From Bacteroidales bacterium (lineage in GTDB: Bacteria > Bacteroidota > Bacteroidia > Bacteroidales > P3), in the NCBI GenBank assembly GCA_017633985.1, contig JAGBOF010000007.1:186001-250000 (forward strand): a stretch of DNA of 64,000 nucleotides. The letters run 5' to 3'. Positions 25,521 to 33,805 of this stretch are shown piece after piece; the first letter of the stretch is position 1, and every line of letters begins with the position of its first letter. The translations under genes and the position numbers were made by a program. The notes beneath the pieces were generated by a model that worked only from the letters and a program-made list of their open reading frames with translations, was not told the DNA's origin and searched no databases.

Positions 25521-25751
25521 ATGAAAGTATATGTTTTAGCAGAAGAAAGCGTTGATATGCCCGAATTTGAGTTCAATATCTTGGGTGTATTCAAGGACAG
25601 AAAAGAGGCAAGTATAAGAATGCTTGATGAACTTGATAAAAGATTTTGTGAAGGGTTTGAAGAAAACTACAATAGAGATAATACCGAAATATCATTATCA
25701 AGTGGAAGTTTGGACGTAGTGTATTACATAAAAGAAATGGAGTTACAATAA
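25521..25751 (+). CDS. Hypothetical accessory protein
   Basis: 76 residues; MKVYVLAEESVDMPEFEFNI start and alternating strand-helix pattern suggest a small alpha/beta fold. Stop overlaps the next start by 1 base. Function unknown. Confidence 0.55.
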   Translation: MKVYVLAEESVDMPEFEFNILGVFKDRKEASIRMLDELDKRFCEGFEENYNRDNTEISLSSGSLDVVYYIKEMELQ

Positions 25752-25945
25752 TGGAAACACCTAAATTTAAGCCAGGAGATATAGTGGTGACTAAACACGG
25801 TATTGATATTTATGATATATCAACAGTGCTGTGCGTGCATATCTCAAAAGAATATGGGATAGAATACAGTTTGAGTAATAATAAATTGTTGCCAGAATAT
25901 AGATTGAAACCATTTGAGAAAGGAGAAGAAAATGATAACAGATAA
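25751..25945 (+). CDS. Hypothetical small SH3-like protein
   Basis: 64 residues. The pattern KFKPGDIVVTKHG...VLCVHISKEYGIEYSL resembles small SH3/KOW-like beta-barrels (KPGD.V). Overlaps neighbours on both sides. Function unknown. Confidence 0.5.
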   Translation: METPKFKPGDIVVTKHGIDIYDISTVLCVHISKEYGIEYSLSNNKLLPEYRLKPFEKGEENDNR

Positions 25946-26282
25946 GAAAGTTGGTGATAACAGAATATTTTATGATGCTTTGTTTCAAAAAATAGCGGTT
26001 GAAATAAAACTGAAAAACAAGTATTTCAATTTTGATTACATCTGCCCAACTTATCATAAAGTAAAGAAACAACCACCGCACTTGTCATATTTGGACGAAA
26101 ATCATACGGCTGCAAGATTTGTATTAAACAAAAGCGATATAAAACAAATACAAGATTGCCTTATGCAAGCCTATGAAAGAGCGTTTGATGGGTACAAAGA
26201 TATTGACCTCTACATACAGAAGTTTTTTCAATTATCATCTTGTAGTACGCAGGGCATACGAGCAATAATAGAGAATAGGTAA
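25932..26282 (+). CDS. Hypothetical accessory protein
   Basis: 116 residues from the ATG at 25932, preceded by AAAGGAGAAG; it overlaps the previous gene by 14 bp. Mostly helical, no recognised domain. Confidence 0.5.
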   Translation: MITDKKVGDNRIFYDALFQKIAVEIKLKNKYFNFDYICPTYHKVKKQPPHLSYLDENHTAARFVLNKSDIKQIQDCLMQAYERAFDGYKDIDLYIQKFFQLSSCSTQGIRAIIENR

Positions 26283-26305
26283 TTAAATATAGGGAGATTT
26301 ATAAT

Positions 26306-26542
26306 ATGTGGATAGCGAGAGATGAAAGTGGAGAATTGTGGGCATTTACTCACGAGCCTGCATTAGACAATAAAGGACGGAGTGTATTTTTTAAACGATA
26401 CGATAGGTATCAGCACGATTTAATGCACCTAAACAAAGACGAATTTCCAGAGATTACTTTTGAAAATTCACCTGTTGAAATAACAGGATTAGAACATTGT
26501 TATACCGTAAATGAGAAAAAACAAGATGAGTTTATTCAGTAA
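26306..26542 (+). CDS. Hypothetical accessory protein
   Basis: 78 residues, beginning MWIARDESGELWAFTHEPAL, a beta-rich start seen in small mobile-element proteins. AGGGAG precedes the ATG. Function unknown. Confidence 0.55.
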   Translation: MWIARDESGELWAFTHEPALDNKGRSVFFKRYDRYQHDLMHLNKDEFPEITFENSPVEITGLEHCYTVNEKKQDEFIQ

Positions 26543-26563
26543 AAATAAGCAAAGGATTAACAA

Positions 26564-26767
26564 ATGAAAATATCAATAGAAAAGCAGATAATCAAAAGAC
26601 GTTTCGGGTATCATATACCAAAATGTCAGTGCAGAGATGCCAATGATAGAGGCATTATTGGTTGGAATGTGATAGGTATATCATTATACGCCTTTGGATA
26701 TGTAATATATATCCGTTGGATGCCGAGAAAGTGCAGGCAATTTTGTGAAACATTAAATGAAGATTAA
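26564..26767 (+). CDS. Hypothetical small membrane-like protein
   Basis: 67 residues. One hydrophobic stretch (IIGWNVIGISLYAFGYVIYI) and Cys pairs (KCQCRDAN, RKCRQFC). Function unknown. Confidence 0.45.
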   Translation: MKISIEKQIIKRRFGYHIPKCQCRDANDRGIIGWNVIGISLYAFGYVIYIRWMPRKCRQFCETLNED

Positions 26768-26770
26768 TCT

Positions 26771-27043
26771 ATGGCAGTAGTAAGAAAATTCAGAATAGGC
26801 AAGTACGATGACGGAAGCCTGTATATAGAACGTTGCGTTTATCCGCGTTTCCGTGCAGACATCAAATTTGAGAACATCATCAACTTTGACGAAATGGACG
26901 AAGTAACTCTGAAACGCAATCTGCGTGATGCAAGGATGTTTTTACGTTCATTTAACTTCAAACCTTTGCAAACTCATTCAAAAAACAGCAAATTCGTGAA
27001 AAACACACGCCAAAAATCACAATATTTTGCTGATTATCAATAA
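26771..27043 (+). CDS. Hypothetical accessory protein
   Basis: 90 residues, basic; a conserved-looking N-terminal beta region (KFRIGKYDDGSLYIERCVYP). The 3' end runs into the first unit of an imperfect direct repeat (27009-27089). Last gene of accessory unit A. Confidence 0.5.
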   Translation: MAVVRKFRIGKYDDGSLYIERCVYPRFRADIKFENIINFDEMDEVTLKRNLRDARMFLRSFNFKPLQTHSKNSKFVKNTRQKSQYFADYQ

Positions 27044-27089
27044 ATTAACGCAAAAATATCACAAAATTATCTGATTATCAATCAATTAA
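27009..27089 (+). repeat. Imperfect tandem direct repeat of about 40 bp
   Basis: Two units (about 27009-27047 and 27051-27089) share AAAAAT-TCACAA-ATT..CTGATTATCAAT-AATTAA. The first overlaps the end of the preceding gene; the second is in the gap before promoter copy B. May reflect a local duplication; no further function seen. Confidence 0.45.
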
Positions 27090-27130
27090 TTACAAAATAT
27101 TTTTCAAAAAATTTAAAAATAATTGCAAAA

Positions 27131-27232
27131 AAATTTGGCTAATTCGCTGATTTATAATAACTTTGCAATATCAAATTAAACAAAAATATTAACTCTTAAA
27201 GTGGGATTCACACTATAAACGATGCAAAGAAA
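27131..27232 (+). promoter_or_regulatory. Duplicated promoter-leader, copy B
   Basis: TTTG (27134-27137), 20 bp, TAACTTTG (27158-27165), then a leader almost identical to copy A up to the start codon, including the AGTG-GGATT-CACT hairpin. Drives accessory unit B. Confidence 0.75.
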
Positions 27233-27520
27233 ATGATAACACAAAGACTTTCAGAATTTGAACCAACAAAACAGGAAATTGATAGATACTTCTCTGAAGT
27301 AGAGAAAAAAGATGCTCTTGTTTTACAAAGACACGGTAATGTTTATGATGTATTAGGCAAGGATGCAGAAGTAGTATCTGACATTTGCAAAGGCATTATT
27401 ATTCATAATTGGCTACCTTACAAAAACGACATTTTATGTTTTGTATCTATTCCAGAAGAAAAGTTGAGCAAGAATATTGAATTGCTTATTAGAGAAGGTT
27501 TTAAAACAGTAATAATCTAA
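27233..27520 (+). CDS. MutS domain I-like protein, paralogue 2
   Basis: 95 residues. KKDALVLQRHGNVYDVLGKD and IELLIREGFKTVII follow the MutS domain I pattern more closely than paralogue 1; aligned residues include ALVL.R....Y...G.DA.V and L...GF..VI. The expected Phe of the mismatch wedge is Val/Asn here. First gene after leader copy B, whereas paralogue 1 is second after copy A. Confidence 0.6.
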   Translation: MITQRLSEFEPTKQEIDRYFSEVEKKDALVLQRHGNVYDVLGKDAEVVSDICKGIIIHNWLPYKNDILCFVSIPEEKLSKNIELLIREGFKTVII

Positions 27521-27535
27521 AAAACAGATAAACAG

Positions 27536-27799
27536 ATGAAAGCATTAGAGAGAGCATACAAGTACATTTATCAGTTGATGACACAACCGATGATAACAAT
27601 TCAAGAATGCGATGTACTGCAATTATTCAATATCCTTGACGGATATAAGAACCCTGAATATATTATTGTGCAACTAAAAGAACAAGTAGAGTTGCAGATA
27701 TTCAGAGAATATTTGGTTGGGAAGTATGGCAAAAGTCATTCATTATTCCCAAAAGTGTTTAATGATAAAATAGATACAAGAAAGGAGATTGCTTTATGA
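27536..27799 (+). CDS. Hypothetical accessory protein
   Basis: 87 residues, helical, no recognised domain; overlaps the next gene by 4 bp (ATGA). Confidence 0.5.
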   Translation: MKALERAYKYIYQLMTQPMITIQECDVLQLFNILDGYKNPEYIIVQLKEQVELQIFREYLVGKYGKSHSLFPKVFNDKIDTRKEIAL

Positions 27800-27993
27800 T
27801 AACAAAAGCAGTAAGAAAAGCGAATGGAATTTCCACACAAAAAGCGGTGGAATACATCAAAGAACAGGAGCAAAAACTCATCACTATATCAAAGAGCAGA
27901 AAATTGGGTTATTTTGAGTATGAAAACGCTTGTATAACGTTAAACATACCAGTGGCATTTATAAACTATTTCAGATTTAAAATGGGGGAATAA
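27796..27993 (+). CDS. Hypothetical accessory protein
   Basis: 65 residues, basic and helical; ATGA coupling with the previous gene and AAGGAGAT upstream. Function unknown. Confidence 0.5.
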   Translation: MITKAVRKANGISTQKAVEYIKEQEQKLITISKSRKLGYFEYENACITLNIPVAFINYFRFKMGE

Positions 27994-27996
27994 ACA

Positions 27997-28863
27997 ATGA
28001 AAAGTACATTAACATTTCCAAACATAAGACACGAAGAAAGAAATTATACTGTCAAAGCAGACATAGAATTGACAACCGAAAAAGGCAAAGATAAAAGAAG
28101 TTGGATTGATTTGCAACCTATTGAAGAGTATGAAGAATTGCATATTAGTTTCTCAATATATCATAATGGTACATTGGAGTATGCAGGTCAATGTCAGGAT
28201 AGAGTTGATGAGATTGCTGGCAGTAATAAGCAACTGCGTTTTCTGTTGGAGATGCAGGAGAAATATCATCTTAACGGAATGTGTGCAGGAACAAAAAAAC
28301 AGACAGATTATCTTCGTAATGTGCCAGCAGAATTATCGTATGAAAAGAAATTGGTGGCACTTGAAAAAGTCGGGCTGGCTGAAGATAGAGGATATAAGTA
28401 TGGAACAGGGTGGTTATGCAAAGTTATTCCACAGGAAGACCTGGATGCTATCCTGCAATTTATCAGAGGTAAACTTTTTTCAGAATTAGAACAAAATGAA
28501 GAAGATGATGTTTCATACGATGAAATTTTCACTTGTATTGAAAACCTTGATGAAGATAGAAAAATTGAGTTGTGGAATAATTGGAAGTACGAAAATGGTT
28601 ACGATGATTATATTCACATAAATGATGAAGATTTCTTTGAAACGTTCTTTAAAGATGCAATGGAAGCAGTTAGAGCAGTATCGTTCGGACACTACAACTA
28701 TAACGATGATTACGTTGTTTTTAATGGCTATGGAAATCTTGATTCGTTCAGTTTCTTATCAGAAAGCAATAGTCCTTATAGTGATGAAGAATTGGCAGAC
28801 ATCATTGATGATAATAAAGATGTATTTGGAGAATTACTTGATGAAATAAGGGAAGAAAGATGA
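27997..28863 (+). CDS. Hypothetical protein with acidic phage module
   Basis: 288 residues. N-terminal beta-rich part (about 1-100), a linker, and an acidic C-terminal module (about 165-288) with ELWNNWKYENGYDDYIH, FNGYGNLDSFSF and DEELADIIDDNKDVF. The same module pattern occurs in the protein at 29505. Strong negative charge recalls DNA-mimic anti-restriction proteins, but I cannot assign a family. Next small gene starts in its stop codon. Confidence 0.55.
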   Translation: MKSTLTFPNIRHEERNYTVKADIELTTEKGKDKRSWIDLQPIEEYEELHISFSIYHNGTLEYAGQCQDRVDEIAGSNKQLRFLLEMQEKYHLNGMCAGTKKQTDYLRNVPAELSYEKKLVALEKVGLAEDRGYKYGTGWLCKVIPQEDLDAILQFIRGKLFSELEQNEEDDVSYDEIFTCIENLDEDRKIELWNNWKYENGYDDYIHINDEDFFETFFKDAMEAVRAVSFGHYNYNDDYVVFNGYGNLDSFSFLSESNSPYSDEELADIIDDNKDVFGELLDEIREER

Positions 28864-28952
28864 TAACACTATATGGCAAACGTAACGGTTATAAAATGGA
28901 GATATATAGCGATAAAGAGTGCAAAAATCTTGTTGCTATCAATACTACATAA
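28860..28952 (+). CDS. Tiny possible gene, 30 residues
   Basis: ATGA overlap with the preceding stop, AAGAAAG upstream; product begins MITLYGKRNGYKMEIYSDKE. Translational coupling makes expression plausible; nothing else supports it. Confidence 0.3.
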   Translation: MITLYGKRNGYKMEIYSDKECKNLVAINTT

Positions 28953-29021
28953 AAAGTCAGGTAATAACACTTAATTGTTGGAAGTATTGGTTAGAAGTAA
29001 TGAAATAACAATAAAAAAGAA

Positions 29022-29423
29022 ATGGAAGCAATCGGAATATTAAAATATGGTAGAATGCAGTGCAAAGGGGATGTCATTAAATGGACTGACAAGAAAACAA
29101 AGGAAGTGATAACATTTGTCCGCAGACCTTATGCAAAAGTTATGCCTGCTGAATTTCAACAAGAAATTATAGATTTTATAAGACGATTATACGAAAGCAA
29201 TTCATCATTTACTAATAATTCTACCAAAGCAAAAAAACAACGCATAAAAAGGGCTTTAAAACAGAATTTGCATAGTATTCCCAGCATAATCATATACAAA
29301 CAAATCCTTGATGTTTTGGAAAAGTATGGATATGGTAAAGGAAAAGTAACTGAAGAACAAGAGCTGTGGATTGGAAAGCAATGGCTGAATTTCTTCAAGG
29401 AGAAAAACATAAGACTTTATTAG
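29022..29423 (+). CDS. Hypothetical accessory protein
   Basis: 133 residues, basic (KAKKQRIKRALKQN), ends WIGKQWLNFFKEKNIRLY. No recognised domain; possible nucleic-acid binding from charge only. Confidence 0.5.
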   Translation: MEAIGILKYGRMQCKGDVIKWTDKKTKEVITFVRRPYAKVMPAEFQQEIIDFIRRLYESNSSFTNNSTKAKKQRIKRALKQNLHSIPSIIIYKQILDVLEKYGYGKGKVTEEQELWIGKQWLNFFKEKNIRLY

Positions 29424-29443
29424 TCAAACAAATAGAATAATAA

Positions 29444-29482
29444 AAGTTGAGTAAAAGTCCCGATGAAATGGGACAAAAGCAA
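29444..29482 (+). other. Stem-loop in intergenic gap
   Basis: GTCCC and GGGAC arms around GATGAAAT, flanked by GTTG and CAAC that could form an outer stem. No T run follows, so it is not a simple terminator. Lies upstream of 29505. Confidence 0.35.
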
Positions 29483-29504
29483 CACTAAAAAAATATAAAC
29501 CGCA

Positions 29505-30134
29505 ATGACACAGGAAGAAAGAGTAGAAAAAATTAAGTCATACTTAAAATATACAGCAGAAGAAGGAGATGTTATCTCTATGTGGAATGAGTATGACGGA
29601 AGTTACGGTACAATTCAAAACAATGAAGATAATGAGTTGTGGTATCCGTTTGGAGAGAATAACTTGGAAGAGGTTATTTCTGCAATAAAGAATAGCCCAG
29701 ATTATAGAACATCAGACAAGTATTATCAATATGACGGAATGCAGTACATTACATTTAACTCAATATGGGACAAGAACTCTCCGTTTAATATTGATGAGTT
29801 AGCAGAATACATTGAAGAATGTCCCGATGTATTTGAGGATTGGATTGATTTTAATCAGTTATTCAATCCAGCATTTGAAAGAATAAAGGAGATTGTTAAA
29901 ACTCATATTGGTTTAAATATAATAGGCGAGTGTTTTACAGAAACCGATGATGTAGATTTATACGAATTTGTATATAATGACGGAACTGTTTGGTTTGATG
30001 AACTTGCCGAATGTAAAAAAGCCATAGACAATGCACCTGACATTCTTCCGCTTGCTTGTTTTGGAACATATGCACAAGAAAATGAAGAATTGGTATTAAA
30101 AATAGAAATTTGGAATAAGAAAGGAGATAAATAA
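29505..30134 (+). CDS. Hypothetical acidic protein sharing a module with 27997
   Basis: 209 residues, very acidic. Residues about 20-115 (ISMWNEYDGSYGTIQNNEDN, ITFNSIWDKNSPFNIDELAE) parallel the C-terminal module of the 27997 protein. The second half (about 120-209) is separate and unassigned. Function unknown; DNA mimicry is conceivable from charge alone. Confidence 0.55.
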   Translation: MTQEERVEKIKSYLKYTAEEGDVISMWNEYDGSYGTIQNNEDNELWYPFGENNLEEVISAIKNSPDYRTSDKYYQYDGMQYITFNSIWDKNSPFNIDELAEYIEECPDVFEDWIDFNQLFNPAFERIKEIVKTHIGLNIIGECFTETDDVDLYEFVYNDGTVWFDELAECKKAIDNAPDILPLACFGTYAQENEELVLKIEIWNKKGDK

Positions 30135-30135
30135 G

Positions 30136-30519
30136 ATGGGATATAGGTTATACGTCTGTAAGACATACAAAGTAGAATACGGAACAGGTATTTTCAATCA
30201 TTTATACGAATGTATTGACAGTATATTAACAGAATTTTGTAATAATGCAGAGTTTAACGAGCAAAGTACTATAATAGAAATTCCCAAAGAAGAGTTTAAG
30301 GAATTTTTAAACAAAATAACAGACAACAAAGATGATAAAAATAGGGTAATATCTATTATTAAATACTTTGTTCAAAAACAACTTGTAAGATACAGAGAGA
30401 ATATAGGAGATATTGACGAGTATTGCAATAGTGAATACAATTACATTCTGCAAGGATTTAAAGAAATCTATGAACAGGCAGACAAAGATAATGATTATAT
30501 AAGATTAGAATGGTTTTAA
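30136..30519 (+). CDS. Hypothetical accessory protein
   Basis: 127 residues, 1 bp after the previous stop, starting MGYRLYVCKTYKVEYG. Helical, acidic, no recognised domain; this type is common in Bacteroidetes mobile elements. Confidence 0.55.
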   Translation: MGYRLYVCKTYKVEYGTGIFNHLYECIDSILTEFCNNAEFNEQSTIIEIPKEEFKEFLNKITDNKDDKNRVISIIKYFVQKQLVRYRENIGDIDEYCNSEYNYILQGFKEIYEQADKDNDYIRLEWF

Positions 30520-30520
30520 T

Positions 30521-30748
30521 ATGGAAAGTTTAGCAGATGCCTTGTTTTACGAGGAAAAATACATTAAGGAGTTAGAATTGCAGATAAGAAAACTTACACA
30601 ACAGAAACGTTTTCTATTGTCTGAACTTATTAGTCAGTACAAGAAACATTATCCGACAGAGGATGTCAATGCTATGCGTCAGGCACTATGTAAGAATATT
30701 CAGAATATCAGCAAAAATCATCAACCGCAAATAAGCCTTTTTAAGTAA
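30521..30748 (+). CDS. Hypothetical coiled-coil protein
   Basis: 75 residues with a predicted coiled coil (EEKYIKELELQIRKLTQQKR). Last gene of accessory unit B, followed by an A/T terminator. Confidence 0.5.
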   Translation: MESLADALFYEEKYIKELELQIRKLTQQKRFLLSELISQYKKHYPTEDVNAMRQALCKNIQNISKNHQPQISLFK

Positions 30749-30808
30749 TGTTCTCTCCCCTGTTTAATAATTTATTCATCTATGCAAATAAAACACCTAA
30801 AAAGGCTG

Positions 30809-30838
30809 TTTATTTACGGATAAATAAAGATTTTTTTA
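30809..30838 (+). terminator. Terminator of accessory operon
   Basis: TTTATTTA (30809-30816), loop CGGA, TAAATAAA (30821-30828), then GATTTTTTT. Weak A/T stem but ideal placement between the accessory island and the structural promoter. Confidence 0.5.
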
Positions 30839-30849
30839 ATTTTTTTCTA

Positions 30850-30886
30850 AAAATGTTTATTGATTAAACATTTTTTTATAATTTTG
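30850..30886 (+). promoter_or_regulatory. Palindrome-regulated promoter, copy 2 (structural operon)
   Basis: The same 25-bp palindrome as at 13196 (arms AAAATGTTTA / TAAACATTTT), then 4 bases, then TAATTTTG at 30879-30886. Controls the capsid and tail genes. Confidence 0.7.
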
Positions 30887-30892
30887 CAGTGT

Positions 30893-30963
30893 TGTTTGAC
30901 TTTTGAGTATGAGAGCAACATCTGTTTAGTGAAGGTTGTTGGCGAAAGTCAGCAGCCTTTTTT
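30893..30963 (+). ncRNA. Leader RNA with terminator before the structural genes
   Basis: From the predicted start, a TGTTG...CAACA stem is followed by a terminator-like hairpin: AAGGTTGTTG (30932-30941) with CAGCAGCCTT (30950-30959, two G-U pairs) and a T run. Transcription of the structural operon must pass this, so it may be an attenuator, an antitermination site, or a small RNA. Confidence 0.5.
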
Positions 30964-30999
30964 CATAGATAGTAAAATATAAATAAACAGATAGAGGAG

Positions 31000-31719
31000 A
31001 TGAATAAAAAATTTTTAGAATCATTGAAAACTAAGGCAAAATCCTTCGGGTTTAATGACAAGGAAGTAGAGAATGTGGGTGCAATATTAAGCAAACTCAA
31101 TCCGAACCTTGCAAAAGATGATTGCCCTGACGAAGAAATAAACTCTTTTACAGAAGCGGGTATTTCTATGATGCAACAGGCACAATCTCATTCAGACAGC
31201 GTTTTGCGAATAAGTTCTGACAATCACAAAAAAGAAGTAGAAAATCTTAATGCAAAGATTAAAGAACTTGAAAGTGGAAAATCTAAAACTGAACCCAAGC
31301 CATCAGCAACAGAAATTCCAGCAGAGATTTTGCAAAGAATTGATGCACTTGAAAAGCAGAACACTGAATTGTCTCAAAAAGTGCTTAATAGCCAAACAGA
31401 AGTATTGGCAAAGGTCAGAGAAACGAAGTTCAAAGAAACATTAAAAGATGCAGACGCAGATTGGTTTAAGTCTGTTGAGAAGCAATTCTCAAGAATGACT
31501 TTCAAAGATGATGCAGATTTTGATGCGTACCTTGAAGAAGTTGCAAAAGATTCTTTAGAGTTTAATCAGGCAAAAGCAAACACAAAATTACACCCATTTA
31601 CGGTTGTAAAGAATGGCACAAACTCCAAAGATGGAATAAGACCGATAGTTAATGACGTTATGCACCAACGCTTACAAGCGAAAGGAATTGAAGTTACTAA
31701 TGGCGGTGCATCCGAGTAA
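31000..31719 (+). CDS. Probable capsid scaffolding protein
   Basis: 239 residues, charged, with central coiled coil (about 75-145, KEVENLNAKIKELESGK) and an end rich in helices. First gene of the structural operon and upstream of the head fibre and capsid genes: the usual place for scaffold. The call rests mainly on context. Confidence 0.65.
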   Translation: MNKKFLESLKTKAKSFGFNDKEVENVGAILSKLNPNLAKDDCPDEEINSFTEAGISMMQQAQSHSDSVLRISSDNHKKEVENLNAKIKELESGKSKTEPKPSATEIPAEILQRIDALEKQNTELSQKVLNSQTEVLAKVRETKFKETLKDADADWFKSVEKQFSRMTFKDDADFDAYLEEVAKDSLEFNQAKANTKLHPFTVVKNGTNSKDGIRPIVNDVMHQRLQAKGIEVTNGGASE

Positions 31720-31749
31720 CAAGTAATTAACAATTAAATCAGACAAAAA

Positions 31750-32304
31750 ATGGAAGTTGGATTTCAGTTTGAGGAAATAGGAAAAGTACCAGCACCAGTC
31801 TTTGAGCAGATTTTTGCAGAAGTGCCAGGCGGTGCAAGAGTTGCCAATCCGACCTTTGATATTCCACCAAGCACTGCGGTAGGTTATGATACTGACGGTT
31901 CATTAAAACCGATTAAAGCATACAAACTTACTAAACCTAATGCAACAGCAGACACTACAATGCAGATTGCAAAAGGCAGTGGCGTTCAGGTAGGAGATGT
32001 CATTGCAAAAGGAAAGAAAGGTGTTGCTATTACGGCAATAGATAGCACAGATGCAGACTTTGATGTTATAACAGTAACTCTTGGAGTTGAGTGTAAGACA
32101 GGAGAAGTTTTGTATCAGGCGAAGGCAGCGTCTGCAAGTGCGGCTGTTCCTATTTACACTCCTGTATATTTGACAGGTAATGCTGTATATGCAGGTAAGG
32201 GCGACCAAAAAGTTAAGTTAGTAAATGGTGCAAACATCAGAAAAGAATCTTGTAACGTAGCAGACGAGGTTGTTGCTTTGATAAAGAGCATTGAAAAAGT
32301 TTAA
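31750..32304 (+). CDS. Head fibre/capsid decoration protein
   Basis: 184 residues, beta-rich and small-residue-rich (ATADTTMQIAKGSGVQVGDV, YTPVYLTGNAVYAGKGDQKV). Such proteins directly before a capsid gene resemble phage head fibre or decoration proteins. Located on the capsid exterior if correct. Confidence 0.6.
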   Translation: MEVGFQFEEIGKVPAPVFEQIFAEVPGGARVANPTFDIPPSTAVGYDTDGSLKPIKAYKLTKPNATADTTMQIAKGSGVQVGDVIAKGKKGVAITAIDSTDADFDVITVTLGVECKTGEVLYQAKAASASAAVPIYTPVYLTGNAVYAGKGDQKVKLVNGANIRKESCNVADEVVALIKSIEKV

Positions 32305-32322
32305 TGAAAGGAGAACAGAGAA

Positions 32323-33459
32323 ATGGCAGAAATGATTCAACCATACTTACCTTTGAGTAATAATGAGTTTGCGGAATATGTGCGTTTGAATATTCCGAGA
32401 GAGTGGTATTTCTTGAGATATTTTCCTTTGACATTCACAAGAACCTTTGACTTCAAAACCCTTGAAGGAAATGAAACACTACCTGTTACGGCAGACATTG
32501 TTTCATTTGATAGCCCTGCACCTAAAAAGCAGAGAAAGGCTATTGGTGCTTGGAATGGTACTTTGAAGAAAACATCTATTTCAAGAGAGAAAGACGAAAC
32601 GGTTATCAAGTCCGAGCAGGATGCTCAATTTCTTGCTGAAAAGAACAACGATACGCAGGCAATGCAATCTATCATAAATGACATTTATGACGATGTTGAT
32701 TTTGTTACAAATGGTATTTATGCACAGGTAGAAGCAGAGGCTTTGTCTATCGGTTCAAGAGGTTTTAAAGACTTTGAAGATAAGATAGACGGAAAAGGAA
32801 ATACAACAAAAGACCGTATCAACTTCAATATTCCAGCAGAAAATCAATTCGGTTGCAGTGCCGATTGGAGTGATACCAATACGGCAGACGGTATTGGCGA
32901 TATTATCAAGATTATGAATTTTGCGGAAGACAATGATAAGAACGCATTGAATTACGCATTCATAACAAAGAGAATGTTAGCCAATCTGTTGAATCAGAAA
33001 GCAACGAAAGAAAGATTGGCAGCCGACTTAACTATTTTAACAGGTAGAGCAAAATATCAGAATTTCACATTGGCAGATTTGAATGCTTATATGGAGAAGT
33101 TTGGTTATCCGCAGTTTGAAGTTATCAATCGCTTTGTAAATGCAGAACAACCGAATGGAGATTCTTATATTTATCAACCGTGGAAAAACAATGTTGTAAC
33201 GCTTGGTCCTACATTGCAACTTGGTAGAACATATTATACTACCGTTCCTCAAGTGCCTAATGTAGAGGCTCAACAGACTTATGGTTCATTCTATAAGATT
33301 ACACGTTACGGCAAAGTAGACCCAATGCTTGACAGAACATTGGCAGAAGCGTATGTACAACCTGCATTAAGCAATAGGAAGAACCTATTTATGCTTAACA
33401 CGGCTAATACACAGTGGTCGGAAGGTTTGACTGCAAGTGAAGTTGAAGCACAGGGTTAA
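32323..33459 (+). CDS. Major capsid protein (phage capsid protein E family)
   Basis: 378 residues. Resembles PF03864 capsid proteins: early NIPREWYFLRYFPLTFTRTF, middle AQVEAEALSIGS, and C-terminal YGSFYKITRYGKVDPMLDRT. AAGGAGAA precedes the ATG. HK97-fold shell protein. Confidence 0.8.
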   Translation: MAEMIQPYLPLSNNEFAEYVRLNIPREWYFLRYFPLTFTRTFDFKTLEGNETLPVTADIVSFDSPAPKKQRKAIGAWNGTLKKTSISREKDETVIKSEQDAQFLAEKNNDTQAMQSIINDIYDDVDFVTNGIYAQVEAEALSIGSRGFKDFEDKIDGKGNTTKDRINFNIPAENQFGCSADWSDTNTADGIGDIIKIMNFAEDNDKNALNYAFITKRMLANLLNQKATKERLAADLTILTGRAKYQNFTLADLNAYMEKFGYPQFEVINRFVNAEQPNGDSYIYQPWKNNVVTLGPTLQLGRTYYTTVPQVPNVEAQQTYGSFYKITRYGKVDPMLDRTLAEAYVQPALSNRKNLFMLNTANTQWSEGLTASEVEAQG

Positions 33460-33475
33460 AACGTAATCAATAACT

Positions 33476-33805
33476 ATGACTATTCTTGAGGCATTAAAGG
33501 CGAAAGTCAGTTATCCATTGACAGAGGACACTTTGAATTTATTACTTATTCAGAGAGAATTGAATAATGATGATGAATTTGATGCAAGTGTTGCAAAGTC
33601 TAATGCTTTTCAGGGTGCTGTTGCTGATTTGTATATGCAATTAGCAACAGTACCTAATATGTCAGAAGGTGGTATGAGTGTAAGTTTTAATGATGCAAGT
33701 AGGTTTATCTCTCTTGCAAATAAGATATACAAAAACATCGGAGAAGAAGAAAATGTTACTGATGATTGCTATACGAATTTTGTTGGATATAAAGATGTAA
33801 AATGA
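33476..33805 (+). CDS. Head-tail connector protein
   Basis: 109 residues, helical; size and position right after the capsid gene match gp6-like DNA-packaging connector proteins. Overlaps the next gene by 4 bp. Confidence 0.6.
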   Translation: MTILEALKAKVSYPLTEDTLNLLLIQRELNNDDEFDASVAKSNAFQGAVADLYMQLATVPNMSEGGMSVSFNDASRFISLANKIYKNIGEEENVTDDCYTNFVGYKDVK

